NCBI RefSeq assembly: GCF_020687205.1
Contig: NZ_JAJEQE010000005.1
Location: 1-64,000, forward strand
Source of the DNA: Hominisplanchenecus faecis
GTDB taxonomy: Bacteria; Bacillota; Clostridia; Lachnospirales; Lachnospiraceae
Direction of reading: 5' to 3'
Length of the DNA stretch: 64,000 nt
The notes under the pieces were generated by a model. The model did no database searches, had not been told where the DNA came from, and worked only from the letters and a program-made list of their open reading frames with translations. Shown here piece by piece: positions 63,301 through 64,000 of this stretch; positions within the stretch are counted from its first letter, which is position 1; each line of letters opens with the position of its first letter. The translations under genes were made by a program, and so were the position numbers.

Positions 63301-63625
63301 AGCCGGCACTGTATACCAGTGTATCATCTTCTTCATTCCAGTCTGCCACATAATCTACACCGTTGACGCTGATGCCCGTAATCGCCTTGCAGTAAGCAGA
63401 ATCGGAAGTAATCTCAGAAAGCACGATTTTTTCCAGGGTCCCTGTCATCCAGCTGGTTGATCCTTTAAGCTGTGTGATCTCTGTTCCGACTTTTGCTTCT
63501 TCTTTGAGCTGTGCCTGCTGTGTATTTGCTGCAGATGCGGCAAATACCGGCAGTCCTGCCTGTGGAACTGCCATGACAGCAGTCATGGAAAGGGCAAGCA
63601 GCTGGCATACAAATTTTTTCTTCAT
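60368..63625 (-). CDS. Shr-like surface protein: two HID domains, NEAT domain and LRRs
   Basis: The 1085-residue protein has a signal peptide (1-30) and an HID domain (PF07550, about 62-152). FIVAR (165-230) and a second HID (232-337) follow, then a NEAT domain (358-482, starting DGVYTLTFKT with DSMLGSFF in the heme-lid position). Next come an EF-hand-like loop DLNDDGEISADE (511-522) and LRRs (about 529-790). A beta-rich region, an Asn-rich linker and the Fn3-like tail (995-1085) close it. Streptococcal Shr takes heme from hemoglobin with the same HID-HID-NEAT-LRR order. The heme Tyr motif is shifted: NYDKY replaces YxxxY. Confidence 0.85.
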   Translation of the reverse strand: MKKKFVCQLLALSMTAVMAVPQAGLPVFAASAANTQQAQLKEEAKVGTEITQLKGSTSWMTGTLEKIVLSEITSDSAYCKAITGISVNGVDYVADWNEEDDTLVYSAGWLGMTIYSGAFKEGENTIVIKADGYLDKTILFTKAENECTFVSQSDGTGGQEPEVLDKTALTEKLEEAKALIQGDKSDEEWQDLQSAITAAEHTLSVATTQASLNTALEDLTKAMEKFTTGLTAPTVTAVAYDGNELTIKEINHYSDDANWKAYGQSISGVTVNGTEYKEYTNDDDPKSVYSLSVLHGLTIGSGKFTEGRNAIVIKAKGYKDKTVVFAKSGDTCVLISQTDGDSEPVTPPQPTIKDPTEDGVYTLTFKTTKTDSEGDSMLGSFFAAKAKLQVKDGKMTLTMLNTGSARMMLDFTIGKDGTYPTAEKKGYGEADAQGSYTAYEYSMEISDLSEVHSAAALVTMMGGSEADKGNYDKYMKANISFASLAKGWKGYTDEVSGEQKLINKLIEQGYDLNDDGEISADELAAISESVDLSNCGLTDVSLLKGLTDKVTSLDLSENQITSLPDGLLDHMTALSSFYADSNYIEELPENFFANNKNLQWVSMRANKLKKINKSDFAGLTELKYLELDNNQIETIAKGAFDGDAALDQFGLSGNFLESLPEGLFKDAGASMTFLNISGNMFETLPSAISDAVKLKKLIAYNNVLTSIADVDFSKMADLTEINFMKNYIAEIKDGTFAKNSHLLSVDLHDNQLTNLSGSVFAGTFENSRGDGKLQKLDITLNNIRVVDPALMKKCDTSINKFYPQKTALSLTLKKDSDTQISWSQDLSMLDLVFWFDQTVSDEQRELETPEDYRAMLEQNGWKGKTITEILLAKNDSYDWDVITEVQKKNADGSWTTVSDNTVTREAEALTGSFKVTDKGVYRIMKMVNTTLNGSKQYRFTAYSNVIDLSANSGNNNNNNNNGNNNSNNNNSNTDNGTNGNQSPGTQTVSKPAKVTKLTVTSKKKKVTLKWKKNSKATGYEIYRATKKNGKYKKIKTIKKASVVKFTDSKVKKGKTYYYKVRAYKTVKGNKANGKFSAVRKVKIKK
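60369..60645. repeat. C-terminal module DNA, second copy
   Basis: This is the partner of 55306-55580. Differences are scattered single bases. The adjoining Asn-rich coding repeat (60690-60780, AAC/AAT codons) is also shared in type but not in exact length. Confidence 0.8.
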
Positions 63626-63695
63626 ATTCTGTTTCCTCCTCGTTTTGGTACATTTTCCTTTAAATCTGTTGCGTTGTGATATCTTACTTTAATGT

Positions 63696-64000
63696 TTACT
63701 TTATTTTTACTTTTTTTGCAGCCGAATCGTTTCCATACACTTTCGCAACAGCTGTTTTTCTGTAAGCTCTGACTTTATAGTAATAAGCGAACCCTTTTTT
63801 CAGCTTTTTGTCTGTAAAACGAACCGTTCCTGCTTTTTTGATCGTCTTGATCTTTTTGTATTTTCCGTTTTTCTTTGTAGAACGGTAAACTTCATAACCG
63901 GATGCACCTTTTACCTTTTTCCAGCTGATCACTGCAGTGCGTTTTTTTGCCTTTGCCGTTACTTTTTTCACCTTTGCCGGTTTTTTCACCGCTGTATTTC
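63696..64000 (-). CDS. C-terminal end of a further surface protein with Fn3-like tail (partial)
   Basis: Only the last 101 or so residues are inside the window, and the frame stays open to base 64000. They form one Fn3-like module (SWKKVKGASGYEVYRSTKKN, YYYKVRAYRK) ending in the basic KKVKIK. It is the fifth protein in a row with this tail. Its N-terminal domains and start lie beyond the window. Confidence 0.8.
   Translation of the reverse strand, partial: NTAVKKPAKVKKVTAKAKKRTAVISWKKVKGASGYEVYRSTKKNGKYKKIKTIKKAGTVRFTDKKLKKGFAYYYKVRAYRKTAVAKVYGNDSAAKKVKIK

Noticed and set aside
37002-64000. Sortase (LPXTG) anchoring of the surface proteins
   Set aside because: None of the C-termini has an LPXTG-like motif with a hydrophobic segment. 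They end in basic beta-type tails.

Overview
The window looks like a chromosomal segment of a spore-forming, gut-type Lachnospiraceae bacterium (Firmicutes, Clostridia). The evidence is a full spoIIIA operon, spo0A and spoIVB, strong AGGAGG ribosome sites with several GTG and TTG starts, moderate G+C, and large secreted proteins with Lys-rich C-termini. I do not name a species. Most genes lie on the minus strand. I saw no rRNA, tRNA, CRISPR array, transposase or prophage gene.

Region 1 (1-11.3 kb): lower glycolysis (gap, pgk, tpiA), a PHP phosphoesterase, an Fe-S and tRNA-thiolation operon (iscR-iscS-iscU-mnmA), then plus-strand genes for a SpoVB/MurJ-like flippase, two tiny ferritin-like or CotF-like proteins and a wall-binding-repeat protein. 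Non-coding gaps hold two unusual structured elements: a 90-bp terminal-inverted-repeat element (two full and two decayed copies in the window) and a 176-bp multi-hairpin element at 4689-4864.

Region 2 (11.3-35.4 kb): glgA, then the conserved Firmicutes block read on the minus strand as asp23-nusB-xseA-xseB-ispA-dxs-tlyA-nadK-argR-recN-spoIVB-spo0A. The spoIIIAA-AH operon lies upstream. Between spoIIIAH and asp23 sit prfC and an AT-rich accessory island: a PD-(D/E)XK (Rpn-like) protein and three orphans, one of which is a HEAT-repeat protein fused to a catalytically dead LMW-phosphatase/ArsC-like domain. A 0A box precedes spo0A and a sigma-E-like promoter precedes spoIIIAA.

Region 3 (35.4-64 kb): a carbamate kinase and then a surface-protein and sensing region. 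It holds a 2149-residue GH2 glycosidase, a small Lys-rich exported protein, an internalin-like LRR protein, a subtilisin-like protease fused to a zinc-phospholipase-C-like domain, an M56/BlaI sensor-repressor pair, and a YtrA-type regulator with an ABC transporter. Last come five secreted proteins sharing one Lys/Tyr-rich Fn3-like C-terminal module. Of these, one carries a DUF4430 domain, one an alpha/alpha-barrel of prenyltransferase-type repeats, and the next one both domains in a single chain, in the order seen in intrinsic factor and transcobalamin. The fourth has the domain order of the streptococcal hemoglobin receptor Shr (HID, HID, NEAT, LRR). The fifth is cut by the window end.

The most promising novelty is this last locus: a possible wall-associated capture system for cofactors (corrinoid-like and heme-like ligands), with split and fused versions side by side. 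The ligands are inferred from domain architecture only.
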